Below, piece after piece: positions 50,881-61,728 of a stretch of 64,000 nucleotides of DNA. This DNA is from an uncultured Pelagibacteraceae bacterium (GTDB lineage: Bacteria > Pseudomonadota > Alphaproteobacteria > Pelagibacterales > Pelagibacteraceae), in NCBI GenBank assembly GCA_902626645.1, contig CACOGC010000001.1, positions 120,001 to 184,000 on the forward strand. The letters run 5' to 3'. Positions within the stretch are counted from its first letter, which is position 1; each line of letters starts with the position of its first letter. Under the pieces are notes generated by a model, which was not told where the DNA came from, made no database searches, and saw nothing but the letters and a program-made list of their open reading frames with translations. A program made the translations under genes and the position numbers.

Positions 50881-52559
50881 TGGACTCTAAAAATACAATA
50901 GCAGCTATAGCTTTATCATCTGCTGTAATTGTTTTATGGGCATTATTCTTTGTACCAGAAAAATCAACAATGGATCAAAAAATTGTTGAAAAAGAAAAAA
51001 TTGAACAAAGAGGTGATGCACCAAGTTTAGAGCAAAAGGAAACTCAAGTTACAATTTCACGAGATGATGCATTAAAACAAAGCGAAAGAATTCAATTTGA
51101 AAATGATAATATTATGGGTTCAATATCATTAAAAGGTGCATCAATAGATGATTTAACTTTCAAAAATTATAAAGTAACCCTTGATAATGAACAAAGAGTA
51201 ACTTTACTAGGACCTCGAAATATTAAGGAAGGATATCTAATAGATAGTGGTTTTGTTACTTCTGATAAAAATGTTGATGTTCCTAACTCAGATACAATTT
51301 GGTCGATAGAAGGTAATAACAAACTCACAGACGGGTCTCCAATAAAACTATCGTGGTCCAACGAACAGGGGCTAAAATTTGAAAAAACAATATCATTAGA
51401 TGGTAAATACCTTTTTACTGTTAAACAAAAGATAATTAATGAGAGTAATAATAAATATGATTTTTACTCATATGGACAAATAATAAGAAATGAAATTCCA
51501 GAAATAATTGATTTTTTAATTCTTCATGAAGGTCTCATTGCAACTTTAGATGATGAGTTAATAGAAGAGGATTATGATGATATTCAAGAAAAGAAGTTTA
51601 CTAAAGTAGCAAATAAAGGGTGGTTAGGGATAAGTGATAAATATTGGATTACTTCTTTAATACCACCAAAAGATAAAGAGTTTAAAACAACATTCGACTA
51701 TAAAAATAAATTTAGAGCAAATTTTATTTCTACAGATCCTTTGGCATTAAATGAAAAAAGTTCAATCGAAGAGGAATTACAAATTATTGTTGCTGCAAAA
51801 AGAGTGGATGTGATAGACGGATATGCTGAAAAACTCAACATAGATAAATTTGATTTAGTTATTGATTGGGGATTTTTATACTTCATAACCAAGCCTCTAT
51901 TTTATGGAATTGATTATTTCTTTAAACTACTTGGAAACTATGGTTTAGCAATTATAGCTATCACTATTTGTATTCGTTTAGTTTTTTTCCCATTAGCTAA
52001 CTTTTCATTTAAAAGCATGGCAAAAATGAAAGTTCTTCAACCAGAAATGGTTCGTCTAAAAGAGTTGTATAAAAATGATAAAATGAAACTCCAACAAGAA
52101 ATGATGGCTCTTTACAAAAAAGAAAAAGTAAACCCAATGTCAGGTTGTTTGCCAATTCTTGTTCAAATACCTGTATTTTTCGCATTATATAAAGTTTTGT
52201 TTGTCACTATTGAAATGAGACAAATGCCATTCTATGGATGGATTCATGATTTAAGTGAGAGAGATCCTACAAGTATATTTAATATTTTTGGTTTATTGCC
52301 CTACGACGTTCCAAGTTTCTTGGTTATCGGAGCTTGGCCAGTAGCAATGGGAGTTTCGATGTGGGTGCAACAAAAATTAAATCCCGCACCTACTGATCCA
52401 ATGCAGGCTAAAATTTTTGCTTTCTTCCCGCTTTTCTTAACTGTAATACTCGCACCATTCCCGAGTGGGTTAGTTATTTACTGGACTGTAAATAATATTT
52501 TAACAATGGCTCAGCAAGTATTTATTATGAGAAGAACAACAGTCAAAACGACAACCTAA
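50880..52559 (+). CDS. yidC: Membrane protein insertase YidC
   Basis: ORF; periplasmic domain, NPMSGCLPILVQIPVFFALYKVL. Confidence 0.97.
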   Translation: MDSKNTIAAIALSSAVIVLWALFFVPEKSTMDQKIVEKEKIEQRGDAPSLEQKETQVTISRDDALKQSERIQFENDNIMGSISLKGASIDDLTFKNYKVTLDNEQRVTLLGPRNIKEGYLIDSGFVTSDKNVDVPNSDTIWSIEGNNKLTDGSPIKLSWSNEQGLKFEKTISLDGKYLFTVKQKIINESNNKYDFYSYGQIIRNEIPEIIDFLILHEGLIATLDDELIEEDYDDIQEKKFTKVANKGWLGISDKYWITSLIPPKDKEFKTTFDYKNKFRANFISTDPLALNEKSSIEEELQIIVAAKRVDVIDGYAEKLNIDKFDLVIDWGFLYFITKPLFYGIDYFFKLLGNYGLAIIAITICIRLVFFPLANFSFKSMAKMKVLQPEMVRLKELYKNDKMKLQQEMMALYKKEKVNPMSGCLPILVQIPVFFALYKVLFVTIEMRQMPFYGWIHDLSERDPTSIFNIFGLLPYDVPSFLVIGAWPVAMGVSMWVQQKLNPAPTDPMQAKIFAFFPLFLTVILAPFPSGLVIYWTVNNILTMAQQVFIMRRTTVKTTT

Positions 52560-52580
52560 ATTTTAATTTAAAATAAATTA

Positions 52581-53429
52581 ATGGACTTAAAAAAAATTCT
52601 TCCTGAAAACGGGCCCCCAATAAACGAGGTTAATAAATACATAGAAAAATATAAAAATGACTTGATTGTCATTAAATATGGAGGAAATGTTTTAATTGAT
52701 AGAAATATCTTTGATAATTTTATTACTGATTTAAGTATCTTAAATGAATTAGGTCTTTCAGTTATTGTAGTTCATGGTGGAGGTCCAAGGATCAAGAGAG
52801 AATTGGATAAATCTAATATTCAATCAAAATTTATAAGAGGGTTAAGAGTCACTGATGAAAAAATTATAAACATTGTTGAGTCAGTCTTAATAGATTTTAA
52901 CAATGATATTGTTAGCTCTTTGAACAAAAAAAATACAAAAGCGGTCTCCATCCACACTAAAAAAGATAATATTATTGAGGTCGTACCAGAGGCAAAAGAA
53001 CTAGGTTTTGTTGGTCTACCAAATAAGATTAATAACGATATTTTATTGGATATAATTCGACAAAATAAAATACCGATTATTTCACCACTAGGCTTAGATA
53101 AGAACAATCAAACACATAATATTAATGGTGATACTGCGGCAATGGCTGTAGCCAAATCTGTCAAATCAAGGAGATTACTATTGATGACAAATGTTGATGG
53201 TGTTTTAAATAAAGAAAAAAAACTTATAGATGAAATATCCTCATCCGAAATATTAGAGATGGTAAAAGATGAGACAATCACTGAAGGAATGATACCCAAA
53301 ATAAATGCTTGTCTAGATGCTGTTAATAATGGAGTTACAGCAGCAGGTATAATTAATGGTACAAAACAACATTCTTGTTTATGGGAAATTTTCTCAGACA
53401 AGGGATCAGGTACATTAATAAGAAAATGA
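52581..53429 (+). CDS. argB: Acetylglutamate kinase
   Basis: ORF; VIKYGGNVL, VVHGGGPRI, NINGDTAAMAVA. Confidence 0.96.
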   Translation: MDLKKILPENGPPINEVNKYIEKYKNDLIVIKYGGNVLIDRNIFDNFITDLSILNELGLSVIVVHGGGPRIKRELDKSNIQSKFIRGLRVTDEKIINIVESVLIDFNNDIVSSLNKKNTKAVSIHTKKDNIIEVVPEAKELGFVGLPNKINNDILLDIIRQNKIPIISPLGLDKNNQTHNINGDTAAMAVAKSVKSRRLLLMTNVDGVLNKEKKLIDEISSSEILEMVKDETITEGMIPKINACLDAVNNGVTAAGIINGTKQHSCLWEIFSDKGSGTLIRK

Positions 53430-54115
53430 ACTTAAAAGAAAAAAAATATTTGCTACTTGATCTTGATGGTGTTTGTTATGGAAAGCATAATAACTATTCT
53501 TTAGAGCGTGTATTTGGTCAAGTTTCAAAGAGGATGACACAATTTATATCTGAAAAGCTTAAAATTGGTAAAGATAAAGCTAAAGAATTACAAACAAATT
53601 ATTTCTATAAATATAATACATCATTAAGAGGATTAATGGTCCATAATGGAATATCACCAGATGAATTTTTATCTTACGTCCATGAAATTGATTTATCATT
53701 TATGAAAGAAGATAAAATTATGAGAAATGAGCTTAAACAATTAGATATGGAAAAATTTATCTTCACTAATGGTAGTGCTGAACATGCTGCTAATATTTTA
53801 ACTCACTTGGGTGTGTATGATTTGTTTGGAAGAGATAAGGTTTTTGATATTAAAGACGCTGGTTATGTACCTAAACCAGAAGCAGAAACCTTCGACTTAA
53901 TGGTAAAAAAATTTGGTATAAATCCAAAAGAGACTATCTACATTGAAGATATAGCTAAAAATTTAAGTATAGGTCACGAACGAGGCTGTACAACTGTTTG
54001 GTTAATTAATGATGAGCATTTTGGAAAAATGGATGCAGACAAAGATTTTATTTCACACAAAATTGAAAATCTGTCTTTATTTCTAAAAGAAATAAGGCTA
54101 TTAAAAAGTAATTAA
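53426..54115 (+). CDS. HAD family pyrimidine 5'-nucleotidase
   Basis: ORF (start trimmed from 53375); [29 protein letters not shown]. Confidence 0.88.
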   Translation: MNLKEKKYLLLDLDGVCYGKHNNYSLERVFGQVSKRMTQFISEKLKIGKDKAKELQTNYFYKYNTSLRGLMVHNGISPDEFLSYVHEIDLSFMKEDKIMRNELKQLDMEKFIFTNGSAEHAANILTHLGVYDLFGRDKVFDIKDAGYVPKPEAETFDLMVKKFGINPKETIYIEDIAKNLSIGHERGCTTVWLINDEHFGKMDADKDFISHKIENLSLFLKEIRLLKSN

Positions 54116-54117
54116 TT

Positions 54118-54945
54118 ATGTCTTTAGAAAAAATAATCAATGATGCTTGGGAAAATAAAGATCAGGTAAACCAAAATTCTGATCAAAATTTAAAAGATGC
54201 TATTAACCAAGTTATTGCTGATTTAGATAGTGGTAAATCAAGAGTTGCTGAGAAAATAAATGGAGAATGGGTAACTCATCAGCACCTTAAGAAAGCTATA
54301 ATGTTAAGTTTTAGAATTTACCCAATGGAAAATTTAAATGGTCCTTATAGTAGTTGGTATGATAAATCACATTTATTAAAAGGTAAAACTGCAGGATGGA
54401 CCAAAGCTGATCATGAAAAAGCAGGTTTTAGAATGGTTCCGAACTCACCAGTAAGAAAAGGTTCATTTGTCGGAAAAAACGCTGTTCTTATGCCATGTTA
54501 TGTAAACATTGGAGCATATATTGACGAAGGAACGATGATAGATACTTTTGCAAGAGCTGGTAGTTGTTGTCAGATAGGTAAGAATTGCCATATTTCTGCA
54601 GGTTCGGGTGTTGGTGGAGTTCTAGAGCCCGCGCAAGCTTTACCAACAATCATAGAGGATAATGTATTTCTTGGAGCGATGTCAGAGGTAGTTGAAGGCG
54701 TAATTGTTGGAGAGGGTTCAGTTTTAAGTATGGGTATGTATATTGGTCAATCAACTAAAATAGTTGAAAGGAAAACTGGGAAAATTACTTATGGTAAAAT
54801 ACCACCTTATTCAGTTGTAGTTCCAGGCTCGTTGCCTGATAAAAATAATTCTTCTGCACCCTCCTTGTATTGTGCAGTAATAATTAAACAAGTTGATGAA
54901 AAAACAAGATCTAAAACTTCTATTAACGACCTCTTAAGAGACTAA
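54118..54945 (+). CDS. dapD: Tetrahydrodipicolinate N-succinyltransferase
   Basis: ORF; LbH repeats, [24 protein letters not shown]. Confidence 0.97.
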   Translation: MSLEKIINDAWENKDQVNQNSDQNLKDAINQVIADLDSGKSRVAEKINGEWVTHQHLKKAIMLSFRIYPMENLNGPYSSWYDKSHLLKGKTAGWTKADHEKAGFRMVPNSPVRKGSFVGKNAVLMPCYVNIGAYIDEGTMIDTFARAGSCCQIGKNCHISAGSGVGGVLEPAQALPTIIEDNVFLGAMSEVVEGVIVGEGSVLSMGMYIGQSTKIVERKTGKITYGKIPPYSVVVPGSLPDKNNSSAPSLYCAVIIKQVDEKTRSKTSINDLLRD

Positions 54946-54947
54946 AA

Positions 54948-56105
54948 ATGAAAACTTTAAATGAGTTAAAATTAGCTAAAGAGCTAATCAGATTTCCTTC
55001 TATCACCCCAGTTGATGCTGGGGTAATGAAATTTTTAGAAAAAAAATTAAAAAAATTAGGTTTCAAAACAAAAATATTGGAATTTAAAGAAAGAGGATTT
55101 CAGCCTGTGAAAAACTTGTATGCAAGATTAGGATCTAAGAAACCAAATTTTATGTTTGCAGGACATGTTGATATTGTCCCTCCAGGAAAGATTAAGGATT
55201 GGACAGTAAATCCATTTAAACCATCTATCAAAAAAGGCCATTTAATTGGGAGAGGTGCAAATGATATGAAAAGCTCTGTTGCAGCTTTTGTGTCTGCTGT
55301 AAGCACTTTTTTATCAAAAAATAGAAAATTCAACGGATCAATAAGTTTACTTATTACAGGAGATGAAGAAGGTGATGCAGTAAATGGCACCAAAAAAGTT
55401 GTAGATTATTTAAAAAAAAGGAAAGAGAAAATTAACTTTTGTCTTGTTGGTGAACCAACAAATCCAAATAAATTAGGTGAAATGATAAAGATTGGACGTA
55501 GGGGTAGTTTAACTGGTAAATTAAATATTTTTGGTCAGCAAGGCCATGTTGCTTATCCTCATAGAGCTAATAATCCCTCAACTATTATTGTAGAAATTTT
55601 AAAAGAATTAAAAGATATTAAATTTGATAGAGGATCAAAAAACTTCCAACCTACAAACTTAGAGGTTACAAAAATAAATATAAATAATAACGCTGATAAT
55701 GTTATCCCGGCTATGGCTGAGGCAACATTTAATATAAGGTTCAATAATAAACATTCGTCAAATTCTATTAAAAATAGACTTAATAAAATTTTTAAAAAAA
55801 TAACCAAGAAAAATAAATCAAAATTTAAAATTGATTATAGAGTTTCAGGTGAGGCATTTCTAACAAAGCCAAATGAAACAACGCACATGATACAAAATAT
55901 CATAAAAAAAGTGACCAAAATTAAACCAAAGCTATCTACTACAGGTGGAACCTCAGATTTAAGATTCATAAGAAAAATATCACCTGGATTAGAATTTGGG
56001 CTTGTTGGAAAAACAATGCATAAAGTCGATGAAGCCGTATCTTTAAAAGATTTGAAAAATCTTAAGAAAATTTATGAAAACATTTTAATAAATTATTTTA
56101 AATGA
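54948..56105 (+). CDS. dapE: Succinyl-diaminopimelate desuccinylase
   Basis: ORF; MFAGHVDIVPPG, GDEEGDAVNGT. Confidence 0.95.
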   Translation: MKTLNELKLAKELIRFPSITPVDAGVMKFLEKKLKKLGFKTKILEFKERGFQPVKNLYARLGSKKPNFMFAGHVDIVPPGKIKDWTVNPFKPSIKKGHLIGRGANDMKSSVAAFVSAVSTFLSKNRKFNGSISLLITGDEEGDAVNGTKKVVDYLKKRKEKINFCLVGEPTNPNKLGEMIKIGRRGSLTGKLNIFGQQGHVAYPHRANNPSTIIVEILKELKDIKFDRGSKNFQPTNLEVTKININNNADNVIPAMAEATFNIRFNNKHSSNSIKNRLNKIFKKITKKNKSKFKIDYRVSGEAFLTKPNETTHMIQNIIKKVTKIKPKLSTTGGTSDLRFIRKISPGLEFGLVGKTMHKVDEAVSLKDLKNLKKIYENILINYFK

Positions 56106-57025
56106 AAACAGCGATCATAAATTCTGACTCCTATGAGAAACATAACACTGGCGATGGTCATCCTGAGCAGCCTAAAAGAGTAATTGCTATAAAAGAAAAG
56201 TTAAAAAAAAGAAAAGACCTAATCTGGGATAAGCCAGATAATGTTCCTGATGATATATTGTCTATGACACATTCAAAAGACTATATAAATAATTTAAAAG
56301 ACTCTTTTCCTCAAAAAGGCCTTAAGTTTCTAGATGGCGATACTGTTGTATCACCCGAAAGTAAAAAAGCAGTTTTTGATGCTGCAGGCTCAACAATAAG
56401 AGCAATAGATGGAATAGAGAGTAATCAATTTAAAAATGCATTCTGTTTGGCTAGACCACCTGGGCACCATGCTGAAAAAAATAAAGCCATGGGATTTTGT
56501 TGTATATCAAATGCGGGGGTAGCAACGAACTATTTATTTAAAAAATATAAATACAAAAGAATTGCCTGTGTAGATTTTGATGTGCACTGGGGTAACGGAA
56601 ATTATGATGTTATGCGTGATAATAAAAATTCATTATATATTTCTACACATCAATATCCTTTTTATCCTGGAGGTGGAACAGATAAGGATAAAGGAGACTT
56701 TAACAATTCATTGAATATCCCTTTGCCCGCTGGCACAAACTCAGAAGAGTACTTTAATGCATTTGATAGAGTGTTAGAAAGATTAGTACAATATAAACCA
56801 GATTTTCTTATATTTTCAGCAGGTTTTGATGCACATAAAGATGATCCATTAGCTCAATTTCAACTAAGTTCAAAAGATTTTTATGAAATTACTAAAAGAA
56901 CATTAACAGCTACTAATAAGTTTACTGCAGGTAAAGTTGTTTCTATACTTGAGGGTGGATATGATTTAAATGCCTTAGCAGAAAGCGCTAATGAGCATGT
57001 TAATGCATTGGTAGAATTCAATTGA
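56102..57025 (+). CDS. Histone deacetylase superfamily protein
   Basis: ORF; RPPGHHAEKNKAMGFC, VDFDVHWGNG, FSAGFDAHKDDPL. Confidence 0.93.
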   Translation: MKTAIINSDSYEKHNTGDGHPEQPKRVIAIKEKLKKRKDLIWDKPDNVPDDILSMTHSKDYINNLKDSFPQKGLKFLDGDTVVSPESKKAVFDAAGSTIRAIDGIESNQFKNAFCLARPPGHHAEKNKAMGFCCISNAGVATNYLFKKYKYKRIACVDFDVHWGNGNYDVMRDNKNSLYISTHQYPFYPGGGTDKDKGDFNNSLNIPLPAGTNSEEYFNAFDRVLERLVQYKPDFLIFSAGFDAHKDDPLAQFQLSSKDFYEITKRTLTATNKFTAGKVVSILEGGYDLNALAESANEHVNALVEFN

Positions 57026-57055
57026 TAAATATCTAACTCATCATAAATCACCTTC

Positions 57056-57541
57056 ATGAAACTATACAAAATAAGAAAATCAAAAATTGATAATAAAGGT
57101 CGTGGACTTTATGCTACTAAAGATATCTCAGAAGGTACAAAAATTATTAATTACTTAGGAAAAATAATTACAAATAAAGAGGTTGAAGAGTCAGACAAAT
57201 ATGACAACAAAAAACCTATTTATCTATTTACATTAAATAAAAAATATACTTTGGATGGTGATTTCTCATTTAATATTGCTGGATTAGTAAATCATAGTTG
57301 TGATGCCAACGCACGTTATGATGGTAAGGGTTTAAAAATTTGGATAACAGCTGATAGAGATATTCAAAAAGGTGAAGAGATAACTTGCGATTATGGATTT
57401 AGTTTTGATAAAGAAGATTACAAGCAATTTCCATGTAAATGTAGATCAAAGAATTGTTGTGGTTTTATAATTCGTGAGGAAAGTCGTTGGAGAATTCATC
57501 GTAAATTTGCGATGAGTAATAAAAAAAAAATTAATAAATAA
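57056..57541 (+). CDS. SET domain-containing protein
   Basis: ORF; GRGLYATKDISEGTKI, NHSCDANA, GEEITCDYGF, post-SET CKCRSKNCCG. Confidence 0.92.
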   Translation: MKLYKIRKSKIDNKGRGLYATKDISEGTKIINYLGKIITNKEVEESDKYDNKKPIYLFTLNKKYTLDGDFSFNIAGLVNHSCDANARYDGKGLKIWITADRDIQKGEEITCDYGFSFDKEDYKQFPCKCRSKNCCGFIIREESRWRIHRKFAMSNKKKINK

Positions 57542-58271
57542 CGCGCGTTAAATAGAGACCTTGTGATGGTGCGGGTGGTGCACATAATTCTCTTTTTTTA
57601 GACTCCATTACATTTACAAATTTTTTTAATGTCCATTTTTTTTCCCCGACATATTTTAAACAACCAACCATGGACCGGACTTGCTGTTGTAAAAAAGATT
57701 GGGATCTAAATTCTATTTCTATCTTATCTTTTGTAGATTTGATTTTTACTAATTTCATTGTTTTTATTGGACTTTTAGCCCTGCAACTTGATTTTCTAAA
57801 AGTACTAAAATCAATAGTTCCTATTAATTTTTTTGCACTTTTCCTCATTAATTTTAAATCAAGATCTTTCATAATGTGCCAGCCTCTATTTTGATCTAAA
57901 ACTGGACTGCTGATCCGATTTATAATCACATAATTATAAACTCTCATTTTAGCTGAAAATCTGGCATGAAAATTTTTACTTCTTTTTTTAATCTTAAGTA
58001 TTGCTATTCCATCTTTATTCAAAAAGTGATTGATTGATTTTAAAAACCTATCAATTTTGATAATCCTATTTTTACAATCAAAATGTGCTGACTGTTCTTT
58101 AGCATGTACACCAACATCTAATCTTCCAGCCCCATATATTATGATTTTTTCTTTTAAAAGTTTTGAAATTTTCTCTTGTAATAACCCCTGGACAGTTTTT
58201 CCTTTTTTTTGAATTTGCCACCCCCTAAAATTAGTGCCCTCATATTCAATTAATATTTGATACCTAAACAT
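57531..58271 (-). CDS. truA: tRNA pseudouridine(38-40) synthase
   Basis: ORF; YEGTNFRGWQIQ, GAGRLDVGVHA. Confidence 0.95.
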   Translation of the reverse strand: MFRYQILIEYEGTNFRGWQIQKKGKTVQGLLQEKISKLLKEKIIIYGAGRLDVGVHAKEQSAHFDCKNRIIKIDRFLKSINHFLNKDGIAILKIKKRSKNFHARFSAKMRVYNYVIINRISSPVLDQNRGWHIMKDLDLKLMRKSAKKLIGTIDFSTFRKSSCRAKSPIKTMKLVKIKSTKDKIEIEFRSQSFLQQQVRSMVGCLKYVGEKKWTLKKFVNVMESKKRELCAPPAPSQGLYLTRVIY

Positions 58272-59196
58272 TTGATAACTTTGAGCCCTTTTTAATTTGA
58301 GAACCCAACATGAATTCGCTAATTTTTTGTGGTCTTTTTCCTTGTCTTTGAATTTCGAGAACCTTAATAGATTGGTTTTTATTACATGCTACTTCCAGCT
58401 GATTTGAAATTATTTCTCCAACTTGACCTATGCCATTACCAATTTCTGCTTTCAAAATTTTATATCTCTCGCCATTAAAACTAAAAGAGGCACCTGGGGA
58501 GGGAAATAATCCGTTTATTTTTCCAATTATTTTAGAAGCATCCTCGTCCCAATCAATCCGTGACTCCTCCTTATCAATTTTTTTTGCATAAGTAGCTTTT
58601 GAATGATCCTGATCAATAAACTTCGCCTTATCTTCAAGTATATCATCCACATTATCTAAAATTTTTTCAGCAGCTAAAGCGGATAGTTTTTCTGAAATTT
58701 CTTGAGCATTTTGGTTTTGATCTATTTTGATTTTATAAATATTACTAACTGGTCCGCTATCCAATTCTTTTTTGATCTTCATAATACTTATGCCCGTTTC
58801 AGGATCTAAATTCATGATTGATCTCTGGATTGGCGCTGCGCCTCGCCAACTAGGTAGAATTGAGGCGTGAACATTTACAAAACCTTTTTTAGTTAAGTTT
58901 AAAAAATTTTCAGGAATTATTTGTCCATATGCACACACTATTGCAAGATCGGCATTTAATTCTTTTAAAAATTCATACTCCTCATGATTATCTTTAAGTG
59001 TCTTGGGTGTTCTATAATCTATATTTAAAGTTTCAGAGATACCCTGAATTGGACTTTTGTTAATTTTTTGTCCTCTATGAGATTTTTGCGGTGGTTGAGT
59101 AAAAACCACAGAAATATTATAACCATTTTGATATAGAGATTTTAAGATAGGAACACAAAATATTGGTGTACCCATAAAGATAATCTTATTTGCCAT
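58264..59196 (-). CDS. fmt: Methionyl-tRNA formyltransferase
   Basis: ORF; FMGTPIFCVPIL, NVHASILPSWRGAAPIQRSI. Confidence 0.96.
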   Translation of the reverse strand: MANKIIFMGTPIFCVPILKSLYQNGYNISVVFTQPPQKSHRGQKINKSPIQGISETLNIDYRTPKTLKDNHEEYEFLKELNADLAIVCAYGQIIPENFLNLTKKGFVNVHASILPSWRGAAPIQRSIMNLDPETGISIMKIKKELDSGPVSNIYKIKIDQNQNAQEISEKLSALAAEKILDNVDDILEDKAKFIDQDHSKATYAKKIDKEESRIDWDEDASKIIGKINGLFPSPGASFSFNGERYKILKAEIGNGIGQVGEIISNQLEVACNKNQSIKVLEIQRQGKRPQKISEFMLGSQIKKGSKLSNV

Positions 59197-59198
59197 CT

Positions 59199-59720
59199 TT
59201 AAACTACTATTCTGTCTGGATTTTTTTTAATTTTTGAAATTTTTTTTATAATAAAATCTTTCTTTAATTTTGATAAATGGTCAATAATTAATTTTCCATC
59301 TAAATGATTTATTTCATGTTGAATACAAGTAGATAAAAGCCCATCACATTTAAGATTTTTCTTCTCTCCCATTTCGTCAACATATTCCACCTCACAAATT
59401 TTTGGTCTCTCAATTTCAATAAAAGTTTCAGGTATTGATAGACAACCCTCTTCGTAAACCGATGTCTCTTCGCTTAAGTTTTTTATTACAGGATTGATTA
59501 ATGCTATTGGTTGATTTTCTTCATCCTTACTTGAAACGTCAACAACTAAAACTCTTTTTAGTATACCTACTTGAACTGCAGCAAGACCAATTCCTTTGGA
59601 GTGGTACATTGTTTCAAATAAGTCTTCAATTAATTTTTTTTCATTAATTCCAACTTTTTCAATTGGATCAGATATTTTTTTTAATATTTCATCTGGAACA
59701 GTAACAATTTCTTTAAGCAT
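59199..59720 (-). CDS. def: Peptide deformylase
   Basis: ORF; GIGLAAVQVG, EEGCLSIPE, QHEINHLDG. Confidence 0.96.
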   Translation of the reverse strand: MLKEIVTVPDEILKKISDPIEKVGINEKKLIEDLFETMYHSKGIGLAAVQVGILKRVLVVDVSSKDEENQPIALINPVIKNLSEETSVYEEGCLSIPETFIEIERPKICEVEYVDEMGEKKNLKCDGLLSTCIQHEINHLDGKLIIDHLSKLKKDFIIKKISKIKKNPDRIVV

Positions 59721-59741
59721 AATAAATAATTAAACTAATTT

Positions 59742-61517
59742 TTAAACTTTTAAAGGAAGAACTTTAAGCAATATCTTATTTCTCATCCAATCAATATTAA
59801 GCTTATTGAGAGTTGTTATTATAAAATAAATTGTATCTTCATCTATTCTGTCAATTTCATCTTGTCCAATCACTTCAGCAATTCTCAAAAGCGCTAAACC
59901 AGTTTCACTATTATTAATCATAATTTGTATGTCTGTAGGAATTTCATTTTCATCAATTTGATATAAATCATCGTATTTTTCTGAAATTTCAATTCCATCA
60001 TATCTTAACGACTCTAAAAATATAATATCTTTTTTAGATAGAAAATATTTTTTGTTTTTTTTTATCTTTTTTAAAAAATTATTTGTGTCTTTAGAAATTT
60101 TGGAACTAGCATAATCACCGTTAAAGTAATTAATTAGTTTTGATTGATGCATTATGTCATTGTTAAACTTAATTTTTTTATCTTCATCCTTTTCAATTTG
60201 AATATTTGTATAATAAAAACTTGTTAAATTATCTGGTATATCTACTGGATTAATTTTCTCGAGAAAGATTTTCAATTCTAAATCAAACGCTTTGTCTAAA
60301 TCATCATCTTTAAAGGAATTTTTTAATAATCTTAATAACTTTAATTTTTCTACCATTTCTGACTCGAGTAAAATTTTCTGATAAATTAGAGCCCTCCCTT
60401 CAATTTTAGAGAGTTTTTTATATTCATTTTGAGCATTGAGAAGTTGATTAAAATTAAATTGGAATCTTTTATATAAATTAAATAATTCTTTTTCTGGATA
60501 ATTTTTATCATGAACAGCTTTTTCTATAGTTCCTATTTTCTCAATTTCTGAAACATCAATTTGTTTAAATGAACCTAGTAAATTTGCAGATGAAAGATAT
60601 TTCCAAATTATTTTTTTAGTTTTATCGTTAGGTTCGAAATTAAAATTAGGATTTGTTTGATGGGCTAAGTAAAAATCAAATATTGATTTTTCAGATACTG
60701 AATCATCAATTTTTTTTGTGTATTTTAGTAAATAATTTATTTTTTTCTCGAAATATTCATCTTTAAAGCCTGTTTCTTTTTTTAAATCTAAAATTAGTTG
60801 TGCTTCTTCTCTTTTACTATTTTTAATCAAACAATAGATATTAAATTTGGATAAATACTCATCTGTAATTAATTCATTATTTTTTGAAAATACACTGCAA
60901 GCTTTGTCAATTTTTGAATTGGAAAGATGTTCATCCACAAGATATTTTGTGAGTTCTGGGTGTAAATTAATTATTTGATTTTGAATTAAATATTCTTCGA
61001 TTAAATCTAGGTTTGAGTTTTTTATTAACCAATCTGACTTTAATTTAAGAAATTTGTTATCTGATATATTTTTTTTGGGACTATGAGCATTTATTAAGAG
61101 TGAAGTATTAATGATTTCAATTGCATCATTAGAAAGATCCATCTTATTTAGTTTTGTAAGCAAATTTTCTAATTGGTCTCCATCTGAATTAGCCCACATA
61201 TCTACATTGAGACCATAGTCTTCAGGGTCATATAATCCGATTATTTTAATTTCTTTTGTATCAAACTTTTCATCAAGATTAATAATTGATTTTTGATTTT
61301 GATTTTGCATTCCAAATACACTTGGCTCAATACTCTCTTGTAATATATTTTCTCCATTTAAAATTTCTGAATTGTTAGTTGTATTTTTTTCTTCAATTTC
61401 TTTTTTATCTATATTCCAGATATCAACTGGTTTTTCTTCTGTACTAGCAATAGAAGTGAAAAATAAAAAAAATAAAATTAAAAAATTTTTTTTATTTAAC
61501 GATTTTGAAATTTTCAT
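59742..61517 (-). CDS. Large secreted helical-repeat-like protein, unknown function
   Basis: 591-aa ORF with N-terminal signal (KKNFLILFFLFFTSIASTEE) and no recognisable catalytic motif. Confidence 0.75.
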   Translation of the reverse strand: MKISKSLNKKNFLILFFLFFTSIASTEEKPVDIWNIDKKEIEEKNTTNNSEILNGENILQESIEPSVFGMQNQNQKSIINLDEKFDTKEIKIIGLYDPEDYGLNVDMWANSDGDQLENLLTKLNKMDLSNDAIEIINTSLLINAHSPKKNISDNKFLKLKSDWLIKNSNLDLIEEYLIQNQIINLHPELTKYLVDEHLSNSKIDKACSVFSKNNELITDEYLSKFNIYCLIKNSKREEAQLILDLKKETGFKDEYFEKKINYLLKYTKKIDDSVSEKSIFDFYLAHQTNPNFNFEPNDKTKKIIWKYLSSANLLGSFKQIDVSEIEKIGTIEKAVHDKNYPEKELFNLYKRFQFNFNQLLNAQNEYKKLSKIEGRALIYQKILLESEMVEKLKLLRLLKNSFKDDDLDKAFDLELKIFLEKINPVDIPDNLTSFYYTNIQIEKDEDKKIKFNNDIMHQSKLINYFNGDYASSKISKDTNNFLKKIKKNKKYFLSKKDIIFLESLRYDGIEISEKYDDLYQIDENEIPTDIQIMINNSETGLALLRIAEVIGQDEIDRIDEDTIYFIITTLNKLNIDWMRNKILLKVLPLKV

Positions 61518-61671
61518 TAGGAATAGTTTTATCTATATCTTTTTTAGGAGCTGGAAAATCAATCTTGTTTAGTAAAAAAATAATTAGAAAAAAGACAAGC
61601 AAAAGTAAAACTAATTTAGTTACAATACCCACAATACTTCGGCTTGAACTTGTTTTTTTTATAAATTGCAT
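61492..61671 (-). CDS. Single-TM hypothetical protein (59 aa)
   Basis: MQFIKKTSSSRSIVGIVTKLVLLLLVFFLIIFLLNKIDFPAPKKDIDKTIPNENFKIVK; overlaps start of the 591-aa ORF by 26 nt. Confidence 0.65.
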   Translation of the reverse strand: MQFIKKTSSSRSIVGIVTKLVLLLLVFFLIIFLLNKIDFPAPKKDIDKTIPNENFKIVK

Positions 61672-61728
61672 ATACTTTTAACTAATTTCAAATTAAGACA
61701 TATTTGTGGTTTTTCAATAAAGAAAATT

